Assembly (NCBI RefSeq): GCF_910593725.1
Contig: NZ_OU343031.1
Location: 558,001 to 622,000 of the forward strand
Source: Candidatus Vallotiella hemipterorum
Lineage (GTDB): Bacteria > Pseudomonadota > Gammaproteobacteria > Burkholderiales > Burkholderiaceae
Length of the DNA: 64,000 nucleotides
Reading direction: 5' to 3'
Position 1 is the first letter of the stretch. Every line of letters begins with the position of its first letter. Position numbers and translations under genes: made by a program. Positions 8,768 to 19,190 of the stretch are shown piece after piece. The notes under the pieces were generated by a model, which searched no databases, was not told the DNA's origin, and worked only from the letters and a program-made list of their open reading frames with translations.

Positions 8768-10144
8768 ATGACAACAGAACTTCCCTCTTCTATTCCTTTT
8801 GTAAGCCGAGATATAGTGATTCCTGTTTCTGATGTGAACCACGCTATTGGAATTCTACTCGGGCGCACGTTTTCTCTTTCCTGGATCGCTGGTGAAGTCT
8901 CGAACTTTACGAGGGCGGTTAGCGGCCACTGGTATTTCTCAATCAAAGACCATTATGCACAGATTCGTTGTGTAATGTTCCGTGGACGCGCTCAATATGC
9001 ACAGCTAATACCTCAAGAAGGCGACTTGATCGAGGTTCGTGCCACAGTTGCGATTTACGAGCCTCGCGGCGAGTTGCAACTTAACGTAGAGGAAGTTCGG
9101 CATACCGGGCAAGGCCGGCTGTATGAGGCTTTCCTAAAACTAAAGACCCAGCTTGAGACAGAGGGCCTATTCACCATTGAACGAAAACGCGAGCTTCCGT
9201 TGCACCCGCGGGCTATTGGCATTGTTACGTCGCCGAAAGCAGCAGCGCTGCGGGATGTATTAATCACGCTTTCACGACGCGCACCACATGTGCCGATTAT
9301 CGTCTATCCAACACAGGTACAAGGCGCTGAAGCAGCTTCACGTGTCGTAGAAATAATTGGTACAGCTAACCGACGCGCTGAAGTCGATGTACTAATCTTG
9401 TGCCGCGGAGGTGGTTCTATTGAGGACTTATGGGTTTTCAATGACGAATCGCTCGCGCGGGCCATCGCCTCTAGCGTCTTACCAATTGTGTCTGGAGTCG
9501 GGCACGAAACTGATTTCACAATTGCAGACTTTACGGCCGATATTCGCGCGCCGACACCAACGGCAGCGGCAGAACTAGTTAGTGCGCCGCGCGCTGTATT
9601 ATTATGTGAGTTGGTAAATCGCCATGCAGCGCTAGCGGGCGGCTTCAGACGGATGATAGAGCGCCGAGCTCAACACCTAGATTCGATTGCACACCGCCTC
9701 GTAAGCCCTGCTGAGCGGATCGCTAGGCAGTTGCAATACCTAAGGCAGGTATCGTTGCGATTGCGTTTGGCCGGCAAGCGTCCGGCGCGCGATGCGCGCG
9801 CACGGCTAACGATGGTTCTGTTGCGCTGGAAGTGCGGTCATCCAGATATAGACCGGGCAACCGAACGTATGAATCAGCTCTGGCAGAACTTACACGTCGC
9901 GATGCATAGATATAATGAACGTCGAAACTCTCAAGTATATGAATTAGCAACCCGTATAGAGCTACTTAGCCCACAACGTACACTAGAACGTGGCTATGCG
10001 GCGTTGATAGACCTGAATAGCGGCTCAGCCGTGCGAACACCAGCTGAGCTTAAGGCGGGTCAGAGGGTAACAGCGCATCTTGCTCAAGGCAGTGCAGATA
10101 TTAGTATTGCGCATGTGCAGCTGCGTCTAAATGACGAATTCTAG
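8768..10144 (+). CDS. xseA: Exodeoxyribonuclease VII large subunit
   Basis: Large subunit of ExoVII, which degrades single-stranded DNA in both directions and works with XseB (not in this window). The 458 residues are full length. An N-terminal OB fold (SWIAGEVSNF, SGHWYFSIKD, RC.MFRG) is followed by the catalytic core with GIVTSPKAAALRD, ILCRGGGSIEDLW.FNDE, GVGHETDFTI.DF..D.RAPTPTAAAE, then a long basic helical stretch and the C-terminal ERGYA. Divergent from lpxK and upstream of sodB, the Burkholderia order. Confidence 0.96.
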   Translation: MTTELPSSIPFVSRDIVIPVSDVNHAIGILLGRTFSLSWIAGEVSNFTRAVSGHWYFSIKDHYAQIRCVMFRGRAQYAQLIPQEGDLIEVRATVAIYEPRGELQLNVEEVRHTGQGRLYEAFLKLKTQLETEGLFTIERKRELPLHPRAIGIVTSPKAAALRDVLITLSRRAPHVPIIVYPTQVQGAEAASRVVEIIGTANRRAEVDVLILCRGGGSIEDLWVFNDESLARAIASSVLPIVSGVGHETDFTIADFTADIRAPTPTAAAELVSAPRAVLLCELVNRHAALAGGFRRMIERRAQHLDSIAHRLVSPAERIARQLQYLRQVSLRLRLAGKRPARDARARLTMVLLRWKCGHPDIDRATERMNQLWQNLHVAMHRYNERRNSQVYELATRIELLSPQRTLERGYAALIDLNSGSAVRTPAELKAGQRVTAHLAQGSADISIAHVQLRLNDEF

Positions 10145-10419
10145 TGGATATTTGGGTGATTCAACTCGGCAAAACTGGCAGGCAATGCGAATGCGGACGG
10201 GGAAGTAATTCATCTGTCATCCGGGTATTACAAACTTGTATAAATATGAGTATTAATTTCTGAATTGCTGGATAGTGAAGACTTATTTATAGAAATAAAA
10301 GATAGTGCTGTATATAAAAAAGATAGAAATTTGCGAGATTATTCGTGCTCATCTAAAATCGAATGGCCGGCAGTATACATTTATCTAGTTTCCAATCTGT
10401 TATAAAGGATGTTTTCACT

Positions 10420-11004
10420 ATGACGAAACACACACTACCTCCCTTGCCATTCTTGAAGAATGCGCTGGCTCCGTACATCTCAGAAGAGACTTTAGAATTT
10501 CATCATGGCAAACACCATCAGGCTTATGTTACAAACCTAAATAACCTGATCCAGGGTACAGAGTTTGATAGCCTATCGGTAGAGGAGATTATTCAGAAAT
10601 CAACGGGTAGTATTTTTAATAATGCAGCACAAGTGTGGAACCACACATTCTTTTGGAATAGCCTTTCGCCTCAGGGCGGCGGTGCACCAACAGGAAGTCT
10701 TAATGATGCGATTAATGCACAGTGGGATTCGTATGATACCTTTAAAAAGGCTTTTACAAAAATAGCGGTCGGCACGTTTGGATCCGGCTGGACTTGGCTT
10801 GTAAAAAATCCTGATTGCTCGCTAGATATTATCTCTACAAGCAACGCAGCGACGCCGTTAACAGATAATATAATGCCATTGTTAACGCTAGACGTCTGGG
10901 AACATGCATACTACATCGACTATCGTAATGCGCGCCCGAAATTTGTCGAGATGTTCTGGGAAGTTGTAAACTGGAATTTTGCCGCTCAGAACTTTAACGT
11001 ATGA
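10420..11004 (+). CDS. sodB: Superoxide dismutase [Fe]
   Basis: Cytosolic enzyme that dismutates superoxide. I start at the ATG at 10420 ([11 protein letters not shown]), which has AAAGGA at about 13 bases and the normal N-terminus; the frame opens 19 codons earlier at 10363 without family similarity. The 194 residues include the metal ligands: His in EFHHGKHH, His in WNHTFFW, and Asp and His in [18 protein letters not shown] and FGSGWTWL favour the iron type. A stem-loop follows at 11041-11068. Confidence 0.95.
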   Translation: MTKHTLPPLPFLKNALAPYISEETLEFHHGKHHQAYVTNLNNLIQGTEFDSLSVEEIIQKSTGSIFNNAAQVWNHTFFWNSLSPQGGGAPTGSLNDAINAQWDSYDTFKKAFTKIAVGTFGSGWTWLVKNPDCSLDIISTSNAATPLTDNIMPLLTLDVWEHAYYIDYRNARPKFVEMFWEVVNWNFAAQNFNV

Positions 11005-11040
11005 CATTCTCACCTAGAGTTGATGCTTAGAGTATCTATG

Positions 11041-11068
11041 ACGTGTCGCCATTATGTAAGCGACACGT
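11041..11068 (+). terminator. Stem-loop after sodB
   Basis: ACGTGTCGC (11041-11049) pairs perfectly with GCGACACGT (11060-11068) around a 10-base loop, 36 bases past the sodB stop. Only a weak T-rich tail follows (TATTCC), so I call it a probable transcript end rather than a strong intrinsic terminator. Confidence 0.55.
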
Positions 11069-12093
11069 TATTCCTGCAATGTCAATATATACAAGACCGT
11101 TAAACACTCCAAAAGCCTGACTTTTGATTAAAGAACGGAATCGCCTACTATAGTAGGCCTAACTAATTTTTAAAGTCGAATAATTAATTACTTACTATTA
11201 GTACATCTAATAGATTAGATGTACTAATTATTACATAACTTATAATAAAGCGCTATTAGTAAAGTTTCTTACTAGAACTAAGTAGATTAACTGCTACACT
11301 AATGTATATTAAATGCTACCGTGTAAGTAAGTACTTCATTCCGAATAAGTAAATTCATATGGGCTAGTAAGTAAATATTGTTATAGGTTGAACAGTAGTT
11401 GTCTTCTTCCGTGATTGTGCCATCGACGCGGGTGCAGACTAGACAGGGTCGTATCACTGGCTAAATGCTAAGAAAATATTACTAATATAATATTAGAGTT
11501 CTAACAGCAATCCTACGACCACGCCTCTCTATCCTAACTAGCGGTTATAACTAAATATAACTTAATCTATTTTTCTAAAACTAGGCCGTAATATACTGCT
11601 AATAAATTGCGCCGTCGTTAGTTAGATAAGATGCTATGTAAAATGACTTTATCAATATTTGTTTACATATCGTTATGGTCTATAGTTCACAGTCTATTGT
11701 TTAATAGTAAATCTTTATTGCCTAAAGGCAAGATTAGTACGATATACCCGTTTGCCCATCATCAGTACGCTATAGAAATTTCTTGCTGCCTTCTATCGAA
11801 TACCTACTAGACAAGTATACGATACCTCAATATGTATCACTAAATTACATACAGATACCGAAATCTACATCCGCAGTAAATAGTGAAATACGCGCGAGTA
11901 TTACGGGACACTAGATCGATATCTTAATAAGATTAAATCTTCTGGCGTGCTGAAATAGCTCTCCGATACGGAACTGCCAACCTACAAATCTCAGATAAGG
12001 CTATTGCAAGCTATCTTGACAGTCGACTCAGAAATAAAGCATGTTTCTGATGCGTAGTACACTTTTAATCTGTCCCCACTATTAGAGTCGAAT
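11069..12093. other. Spacer between sodB and icd
   Basis: About 1.0 kb with no intact gene. Short stretches read protein-like (for example near 11930-12040 on the plus strand) but are broken by stops and I could not match them to a family. It probably holds one or more eroded genes plus the icd promoter. Confidence 0.4.
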
Positions 12094-13347
12094 ATGCTAT
12101 ATCAGCACATCAAAGTTCCATCCGGTGAGAAGATTATTATTAATCAGGATTTTTCGCTTAACGTTCCGGACCATTTAGTTATTCCGTATATTGAGGGCGA
12201 TGGTATTGGCTTTGATATTACACCAGTAATGATCAGGGTAGTCGATGCGGCGGTTGAGAAAGCCTATGGCGGGAAAAAAAAGATTGCATGGATGGAGATC
12301 TTTGCGGGTGAGAAGGCAGCCAAGATCTACGGATCTGATGTGTGGTTGCCAGAAGAAACACTACAGGTCTTAAAAGAGTATGTCGTCTCAATCAAGGGGC
12401 CCTTGACTACGCCAGTTAGCGGCGGAATCCGCTCCCTGAATGTCGCGCTGCGCCAGGAGTTAGACCTGTACGTATGCCTGCGTCCGGTGCGGTACTTTAA
12501 GGGCGCTCCATCACCAGTACGTGAACCCGAGAAGATTAATATGGTAATTTTCCGGGAGAATTCGGAAGATATCTATGCGGGGATTGAATGGGCTGCGGAG
12601 TCTGCGCAGGCAAAGAAAGTAATCCGCTTTCTTCGTGAAGAAATGGGTGTTAAGAAAATCCGTTTTCCCGAAACATCAGGGCTTGGTATCAAGCCTGTAT
12701 CGAGAGAGGGCACAGAGCGACTGATTCGTAAAGCTATTCAGTATGTACTTGATAATAACCGAAAGTCGGTCACGCTTGTGCATAAAGGAAATATAATGAA
12801 GTTTACTGAAGGCGCATTCCGCGACTATGGATATGCCCTCGCTCAAAAAGAGTTCGGTGCGCTACTGATTGACGGTGGTCCATGGATGAAAATTAAGAAC
12901 CCGAAGAGTGGTACTGAAATACTGATTAAGGATATGATCGCCGATGCGTTTCTCCAGCAGATACTGCTACGCCCATCTGAATATGATGTAATCGCTACAC
13001 TGAATTTAAATGGAGATTATATCTCAGATGCATTAGCGGCTCAGGTCGGTGGTATTGGTAGTGCGCCGGGCGCTAATCTGTCAGATTCTATCGCGATGTT
13101 TGAGGCGACTCACGGGACGGCTCCAAAATATGCTAGAAAGGACTACGTGAATCCTAGTTCTGAAATCCTCTCAGCCGAGATGATGCTACGACATTTAGGT
13201 TGGACTAAGGCGGCTGATGTAATTATTTCCTCGATGGAAAAGTCGATTTTGCAAAAACGAGTGACATATGATTTCGCACGTCTTATGGATGGAGCAATAC
13301 AAGTCTCATGTTCCGGTTTCGGTCAAGTATTAATTGAAAATATGTAA
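12094..13347 (+). CDS. icd: Isocitrate dehydrogenase (NADP)
   Basis: TCA-cycle enzyme converting isocitrate to 2-oxoglutarate with NADPH. The 417 residues are full length. The signature [10 protein letters not shown], the substrate loop [11 protein letters not shown] with the regulatory Ser, NLNGDYISD for metal binding and the [12 protein letters not shown] site are intact. C-terminal CSGFGQ replaces the more usual CSEFG. It precedes the dead clpS and clpA, matching Burkholderia order. The start MLYQHI agrees with family proteins. Confidence 0.96.
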   Translation: MLYQHIKVPSGEKIIINQDFSLNVPDHLVIPYIEGDGIGFDITPVMIRVVDAAVEKAYGGKKKIAWMEIFAGEKAAKIYGSDVWLPEETLQVLKEYVVSIKGPLTTPVSGGIRSLNVALRQELDLYVCLRPVRYFKGAPSPVREPEKINMVIFRENSEDIYAGIEWAAESAQAKKVIRFLREEMGVKKIRFPETSGLGIKPVSREGTERLIRKAIQYVLDNNRKSVTLVHKGNIMKFTEGAFRDYGYALAQKEFGALLIDGGPWMKIKNPKSGTEILIKDMIADAFLQQILLRPSEYDVIATLNLNGDYISDALAAQVGGIGSAPGANLSDSIAMFEATHGTAPKYARKDYVNPSSEILSAEMMLRHLGWTKAADVIISSMEKSILQKRVTYDFARLMDGAIQVSCSGFGQVLIENM

Positions 13348-15054
13348 TCGAACTCTAAACGGACCGGTATTTTACACTAACATAGTATGTCTACAATGTA
13401 GATTCTGTATTATATGAATAATATCGGCCGTTTACAGCGCTAAATATGGTGTCTTGACGTTAATAACGTTGGCTCAAGCAACTCGCTACTAATCTGTAGC
13501 CGTGCTGTCTTCGAGAAGATCCCTGACTAATCGCAAAAGGTAATATACCAATTCTAGTTCCTATTAGAACAACCTAAATTAGCTCAGGCAGCGCTTTATG
13601 CATATAACTCACTCCTTCGATGCATCGCGCATTTGTATTACCTTAAAGAAGAACGCGCTTAAGGATCTGTAGCCTATATTAGGATTAATAATATGAATTA
13701 ATAATCTATTGATTTTATATATATCAGACATCGGACCCAACTTCGCTAGAAGTCGAACACGTATGTACATGTTAATACCACCATAGTACTGGTATTACTA
13801 GAGGGGAGACCTGTAAACGACTCCATTGAGATTCAAGTAAGTGTTCTAATTAGTTTAATCTAAAGTGGGTAAAATATATAAAAATCACTGTGCGTTTGAC
13901 AAGCGGATCCCGAAACGGGCTATCGCTAAACAAAAATAGCTTACAGAAATTCTTAGAAACTATGTGTAGCATTAACGAGTAAATCTGACGCGTTCCGAAA
14001 TTAATATAGTCAAAGACTGGTGGGGTCAGCATTGTCTACAGCAAAATCAAGACGATAAATCCAACAGACAATGCGCAACGCGAGCGCTTCTACTCCAGTA
14101 GATTTTTATATTACAGGCAATGGTGTCACTATATGATGGTATCCGTTGTAGGCTATCGAAAGATAACGTATCAAGCATTTCCTAGCACCATTAAGTGCTG
14201 TTTGTTACGAACACTGTACTCGATCTTCCTATCAACGTGTTTATGTTGCCGCTTTTCATCGAAAAGACTACGCAAACTAGATATCACTGCTTTATACGCG
14301 TCAGGTGCCTTGATGCTTAAGTTTTAATATGTTCTATAATAATATGTAGGATGTATCTCGTTAACTAGGTATTTGGCTTATATAGCCAGCTAGTTGCGTA
14401 ACCATAGGTATTGCTAAACTGGTCCTTGACAATGAGTTACCAGCTGCACGTGAGGGAAGCATTAGTACTGCATAGTTGCGTAGTTGCTAAAGATGATTTT
14501 TGATGCAGTATTCGAGATTTATTTTTATTCCCGAAAAATCGTAAAGCTAATAATTTTAGCTACTTTAAGTACATTAAAGGTTTTATCTAGAAACATAAAA
14601 ATGTGCTAAAAGATTTTTACTGGCTCAAGCTAAAAATAATAAATATTCTTTTTAAGATACCACTTAATTTATTGACATTTTTAGTTATTAACCCAATTTA
14701 TCCATTACCCTTTCTTTTCCATACAAGCGTAAAAATAATTTTTTACAGTATTCTTATCAAGTTATGACTTGATTATTAATAATCTACAAAAGATTTAATA
14801 ATTTTATGGTCGATAACCTACTATCTAGCCTATTAAATATAGGGTTGTATAACGTATAATAGTTATCTTAACGCTATATATTATCAGCCTAAAAATTCAA
14901 AAGCTGCATTATGCTGTATTAGAGCTATCTCAGTACCACTTTTCATAAGAAAAGTTAGTCAAACCTTATTTTTTCTTACCTGAGAATAGGGGATTATCTT
15001 TAATAAGATTCCGGGCTTACTTAAGTAGACAAGTTCATTAGAATCGGTATATTT
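13348..15054. other. Long degraded spacer between icd and the clpS remnant
   Basis: About 1.7 kb with no intact gene. Burkholderia usually has a cspD-type cold-shock gene here; I looked for the KWFN...GFGFI core and did not find it. The part from 14500 to 14900 is extremely AT-rich. The open frames at 13850-14032 and 14133-14327 look random. Confidence 0.45.
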
Positions 15055-15252
15055 CTACCATTCGCCAGAAATAAGAAGTTACGGTACTAGATCAGCAAGA
15101 AAAAAAGCTAATCAGCCATCGATATATCGCGCCATTTTAATGAATGATAATTCTAAAATTATTATACCCCTATGCGGAGTATATTCCAAGTGCATCTCGA
15201 GACATGCGAAGTTTAACCAAGTTGTAATGCAGCGCATGATGAAGAAGGTATG
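15055..15252 (+). pseudogene. clpS: clpS remnant (ClpA adaptor, N-end rule)
   Basis: ClpS delivers N-degron substrates to ClpAP. Reading across frames gives TVLDQQEKKL (15082 on), then after a frameshift QPSIYRAILMND, matching the conserved KPPSMYKV.LLNDD, and later LCGVYSK followed by NQVV..., matching CGVYTRDIA...KVEQVV. In-frame stops, at least one frameshift and a missing middle (the TPMEFVV...IMLKVH part) rule out function. It ends at the clpA start, as in living relatives. The boundaries are approximate. Confidence 0.75.
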
Positions 15253-17022
15253 ATTTCCAGGGAGCTAGAAGTCAGTCTGCATACGGTATTTATAGAGGCC
15301 CTCTAAGGCAGGAATGAGTGCATCATTGTCAAGCACTTATTGCTTGCATTATTAGATAACCCTACTGCAGTAGAGGTTCTTCGTGGATATGACGAGAATA
15401 TCAAGAATATGCGTAAGAGCCTACAAAATTTTAGTAATGACAACACGCTACTTGTACTAAAAACATGATGTTGATACTCAGCCAACCCTTAGTTTCCAGC
15501 GAGTAATTTACTGTACGATTATGTGTGTGCAGTCGACATCAAGCAAGGATAAAAAGTGACCTATATTCGATCTTTAAGAGAAAAGACTCATAGGCCTACG
15601 CTATCTGCAAAAATATATCATAACTAGGTTAGAGGTGGTCAACTTTATTGCGCATGGCATTTCGAAGACTGTGGGGCCAGATGTAGTAAAACTGACAAGT
15701 AAGTCATTAGTGAATAGTAGCGATGCTAGTAGAAACGACGCTAGCACAATTTACTAAAAATCTAAATCATCTAGCGCATAATGGAAATATCGACCCATTA
15801 TAGAGCGAATGGTGCGGGTGCTATGCCGACGTCGCAAGAGTAATCTCCTAATTTAGGTGAAGCTGGAGTAGGTAAGATTGCTATCGTTAAAAGTCTGGCA
15901 TGATGAATCATATTCAGCAGTATGCTATTTTCCTAGAAGATGCGGACATGTATTCACTTGATATAGGAACGCTGCTAGAGGGCCAAAGTACCTGGGCGAC
16001 TTCGAGCAGAGACTGAAAACGGTGCTAAGAGAGTTAAAGGATTGTTCGAATGCTATTCTATTTATCGATGAGATTCATGTATGAATTGGCGTGGGCACCG
16101 CCTTAGGCGGCACACTTGATGCGTCAACTTTCTAAAACTAGCTTTAACCTCTGGTCAACTTAAGTATATCTGGGCAACAACCTTCACCGAATTGCAAAAT
16201 TTTTTTGAAAAAATACGGAATTTAGCCCGGCGTTTCCAGAAAATTGACGCAAGAGAGCTAACAGCTGAGCAAACAGTAGCGATCCTGCGTGCTCTAAAAC
16301 CTAGTTATTTCGTTTTGAGGAGAACCACTGTATTACATACTTATCTGGTGCTCTCTCGATAGAGTTTGAGTTGTCCACACGATTTATTACAGACCGTCAT
16401 TTACCAGAGAAAGCCATCGACGTGATTGACAAGGCGGGAGCCACACAACGGATCTTACCCAAAGCTAAGTAAAAGAAAAGGATTAGCAAAGCCAAGATAA
16501 AAACTCTTATTTCTAAGATCACTCGGTTACCAGTATAAAGTATATCTCAGAATAACCGTAGCAAGCTAAAAATGCTGGATAATAGCTTGAAAAGTATAGT
16601 ATTTGAGATAGATAAACCGATAATTTATATGTTCTTATTCTCTAGGCCTACTGGTGTTGGTAAAACGGAGGTGGCACATCAATTAGCTTTTACGTTTAGA
16701 TTAAAGTTAATACGATTCGATATCTCTTGGTATATGGGGCGTCATGCGGTAAGTCAGCTAATAAGTGCGCCGCCTAGCTATGTTGGATTTAATCAAGGTA
16801 GGCTTCTAACGGAGTCAATCACAAAAAAGGCCATGTTTCATACTATTGCTCGACGAAGTTGAAAAGGCGCACGATGACATTTTTAATGTGCTGCTACAAG
16901 TAATGGATCCCATGATGCCAAGGTATTTCGTAAGCACTTAGCTAACCATGGTTTTGACCCATTAATGAGCGCATATCTAATGCAGAGACTGATCCAGGAG
17001 ACAATCCGACTTGCCTTAGCAT
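15250..17022 (+). pseudogene. clpA: clpA remnant (ATP-dependent protease ATPase subunit)
   Basis: ClpA is the Hsp100 unfoldase of ClpAP. The wreck is readable in order: ISRELEVSLHTVF then a stop; HLLLALLDNPTAVEVLRG; DTQPTLSFQRVI; LEVVNFIAHGISK; FTKNLNHLAHNGNIDPL; first Walker A (GEAGVGK across a shift); LKELKDC-like and [43 protein letters not shown]-like second Walker A in the open frame 16572-16862; [15 protein letters not shown]; then a jump near 16915 straight to [13 protein letters not shown] and QRLIQETIR. It has many stops and frameshifts, and roughly 150 codons are deleted before the C-terminus. Confidence 0.9.
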
Positions 17023-17392
17023 ACTAAATACTCTTCAATTAGGTTGTCTTTCAACATTTTTTAGCTGAAGAGTACGAACGTAAGTTAGATGTCAACTCTT
17101 GTAGCTAGCAGAGCACCAAAGTGCTTGATCTAAAAACCATATCACTATAATCGTTTTCGACATAGTGCTATGGCACGCAAGTCTTATCGCGAGTCTTCTA
17201 TAAGTTAACCTAAAAAAATAACCTGGCAGTTTCGTTGCTCTCGCCTAGAGAAACCTGACGCGATATATAAGTTAACGAGCTAAGTGCATTGTTCTGCCTG
17301 ATATATAACTCGATCTGGAGTAGCTGTTATCAGTGATATTTAACTAAGTATTACAAGTTATAATGATAAAAATTAGGTAGTATGCCGACCGC
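17023..17392. other. Spacer between dead clpA and coaBC
   Basis: A 370-bp convergent gap. In Burkholderia dut (dUTPase) follows coaBC on this strand; I found none of its conserved motifs here (GSAGxDL, PRSGLG, GxIDSDY, ERxAQ), so it seems to be lost or moved. Confidence 0.45.
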
Positions 17393-18628
17393 TTAGCAAT
17401 CCGAGAGTTGATGCATAGCCCCTGGATCATGCAAAGTGTTACCTAGTACGCGTTGCGCAATCTCATCGACTAACGTGCGCGCGAGTGATTGTTTATCGGC
17501 TAGAGGTAATGGTGTCGAGCCAGTTTTATCGAATAGCACAACTTCATTTCCATCCTTCCCAAATGTTTTCGGACCTAGATTACCGATAAGAAGCGGGACG
17601 TTTTTACGCCGCCGCTTTGCCTCACCATTAATACTAAGCTCACTGCTTTCCGCCGCGAAGCCAACGCAGTAAGGTGGCGTAGGCAGAGCAGCGACACTAG
17701 CAAGAATATCTGGGTTCTCAACGAAGTGCAGCGGTGGTAGCGGCTGACCAGCCGCCTTCTTTAGCTTATGCTCAGATACTTGAGCGGCACGCCAGTCGCC
17801 AACCGCAGCAACAGCGATAAAAATATCTATGTCAGCAATCGTCGCCATAACAGAGTTATACATTTGCTGTGCTGTCTGTATATTCTCCCGGCTCACACCC
17901 CATGGAGTTGCAAGTTCAACTAAGCCGGCAATAAGATGCACTCGCCCACCAGCTTGCGCAGCAGCTCGCGCGAGTGCGAATCCCATCTTGCCACTTGAAC
18001 GATTAGTGATGCCACGGACAGGATCGATGGGCTCAAAAGTCGCACCCGCTGTAATCAATATCCGTTTCCCAGAGAGCTTCTTTGGATGCAAAAGAGCGAT
18101 AATCGCTTCGTATATAGCTTGAGGCTCAAGCATTCGGCCATTGCCAATTTCGCCACATGCTTGTGATCCAGCATCTGGGTCAAGTACAATAATATCATCA
18201 CAACGTAACTGAACAACGTTACGTTGTGTTGCCGAATTTTGCCACATTTGACGGTTCATTGCCGGCACGATTAGTAAAGGGCAGTCACGAGCTATAGCTA
18301 GTGTAGACAGTAGATCGTCGCATAATCCAGTAGCTAGCTTAGCTATAAAGTCAGCCGATGCAGGCGCAATCACGATTGCGTCTGCGCGGCGCGACAAAGC
18401 AATATGCGGCATGTTGTTATCGATCCGCGCATCATATTGGCTGATATAGACTGGATGACCAGAAAGTGCCTGCATTGTGATCGGCGTGATGAATTGCGCG
18501 GCAGATTCTGTCATCGTTACTTGGACTGTAGCACCAGCTTGCGTTAGTAGACGAGTAAGTTCAGCTGACTTGTAGCATGCGATGCTACCTGTTAGTCCAA
18601 GCAGCAGATGTTTGCCTGCAAGATTCAT
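17393..18628 (-). CDS. coaBC: Bifunctional phosphopantothenoylcysteine decarboxylase/phosphopantothenate-cysteine ligase
   Basis: Carries out two consecutive steps of coenzyme A synthesis in the cytosol. The N-terminal CoaC flavodomain shows GLTGSIACYK, the catalytic His75 in MPHIALSRRAD, PAMN and Cys158 in ACGEIGNGRM. The CoaB domain shows ITAGAT.EPIDPVR.ITNRSSGKMG and the lysine-rich EHKLKK. 411 residues is the usual length. It is last in the ribF-ileS-lspA-coaBC set, 49 bp after lspA. With panC at 50 kb, the pantothenate-to-CoA route is retained. Confidence 0.96.
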   Translation of the reverse strand: MNLAGKHLLLGLTGSIACYKSAELTRLLTQAGATVQVTMTESAAQFITPITMQALSGHPVYISQYDARIDNNMPHIALSRRADAIVIAPASADFIAKLATGLCDDLLSTLAIARDCPLLIVPAMNRQMWQNSATQRNVVQLRCDDIIVLDPDAGSQACGEIGNGRMLEPQAIYEAIIALLHPKKLSGKRILITAGATFEPIDPVRGITNRSSGKMGFALARAAAQAGGRVHLIAGLVELATPWGVSRENIQTAQQMYNSVMATIADIDIFIAVAAVGDWRAAQVSEHKLKKAAGQPLPPLHFVENPDILASVAALPTPPYCVGFAAESSELSINGEAKRRRKNVPLLIGNLGPKTFGKDGNEVVLFDKTGSTPLPLADKQSLARTLVDEIAQRVLGNTLHDPGAMHQLSDC

Positions 18629-18677
18629 ATTGTTTCTTCCACTATTGCGTATAACTCAGCTAAGATTGTCTCTTAAT

Positions 18678-19190
18678 CTAGGCTGTCATGGCATTGCGCC
18701 TGCGCCTAAGTTCGTCTAACACCAGGAGTACAGTACCGCTCGTAATACTGCTGTCAGCAATATTAAACGCTGGCCAATGCCAGCTTCCAATATGAAAATC
18801 AATAAAGTCGATTACATATCCATATACTAACCGGTCAATGACATTGCCGAGCGCACCACCGAAAATTAGTGCTAAAGCCGCACAAAATAGTTTTTGTCTA
18901 CTATTTTTCTTAAATAAAAAAGTTATCACTACCATGGATAGGGTACCTAACGCGGTGAATGCCCAGCGTTTCCAGCCACCGGCTGTCGCTAGAAAATTGA
19001 ACGCTCCGCCACCGTTATAAATAAGCAGAAGATTAAAAAGTGACGTAATAGGGTACGGGTAGCCATACGTCAACAGGTATGACATCACAATTTTAGATAA
19101 TTGGTCGAGCAGGACCACGATAAGCGATATACTAAAGTATGGTATAAGCATTATCGATTGCGCTAGTTTTCGAGATAAAGTCTGTATCAT
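18678..19190 (-). CDS. lspA: Lipoprotein signal peptidase (signal peptidase II)
   Basis: Inner-membrane aspartyl protease that removes signal peptides from prolipoproteins after Lgt action (lgt is at 45 kb). The 170 residues have four hydrophobic segments. The two catalytic Asp lie in GNVIDR and FNIADSSI, both intact. The usual N-x-GAAF motif reads YNGGGAF, an Ala-to-Gly change. Its ATG directly abuts the ileS stop with no gap, so translation is probably coupled. Confidence 0.95.
   Translation of the reverse strand: MIQTLSRKLAQSIMLIPYFSISLIVVLLDQLSKIVMSYLLTYGYPYPITSLFNLLLIYNGGGAFNFLATAGGWKRWAFTALGTLSMVVITFLFKKNSRQKLFCAALALIFGGALGNVIDRLVYGYVIDFIDFHIGSWHWPAFNIADSSITSGTVLLVLDELRRRRNAMTA

Noticed and set aside
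14133-14327. 64-codon ORF in the icd-clpS spacer as a cold-shock gene
   Set aside because: It lacks the KWFN and GFGFI motifs and is rich in residues expected from random AT-rich DNA.
16572-16862. 96-codon ORF as an independent P-loop gene
   Set aside because: It is the second Walker A segment of the clpA wreck, in order with flanking clpA fragments.
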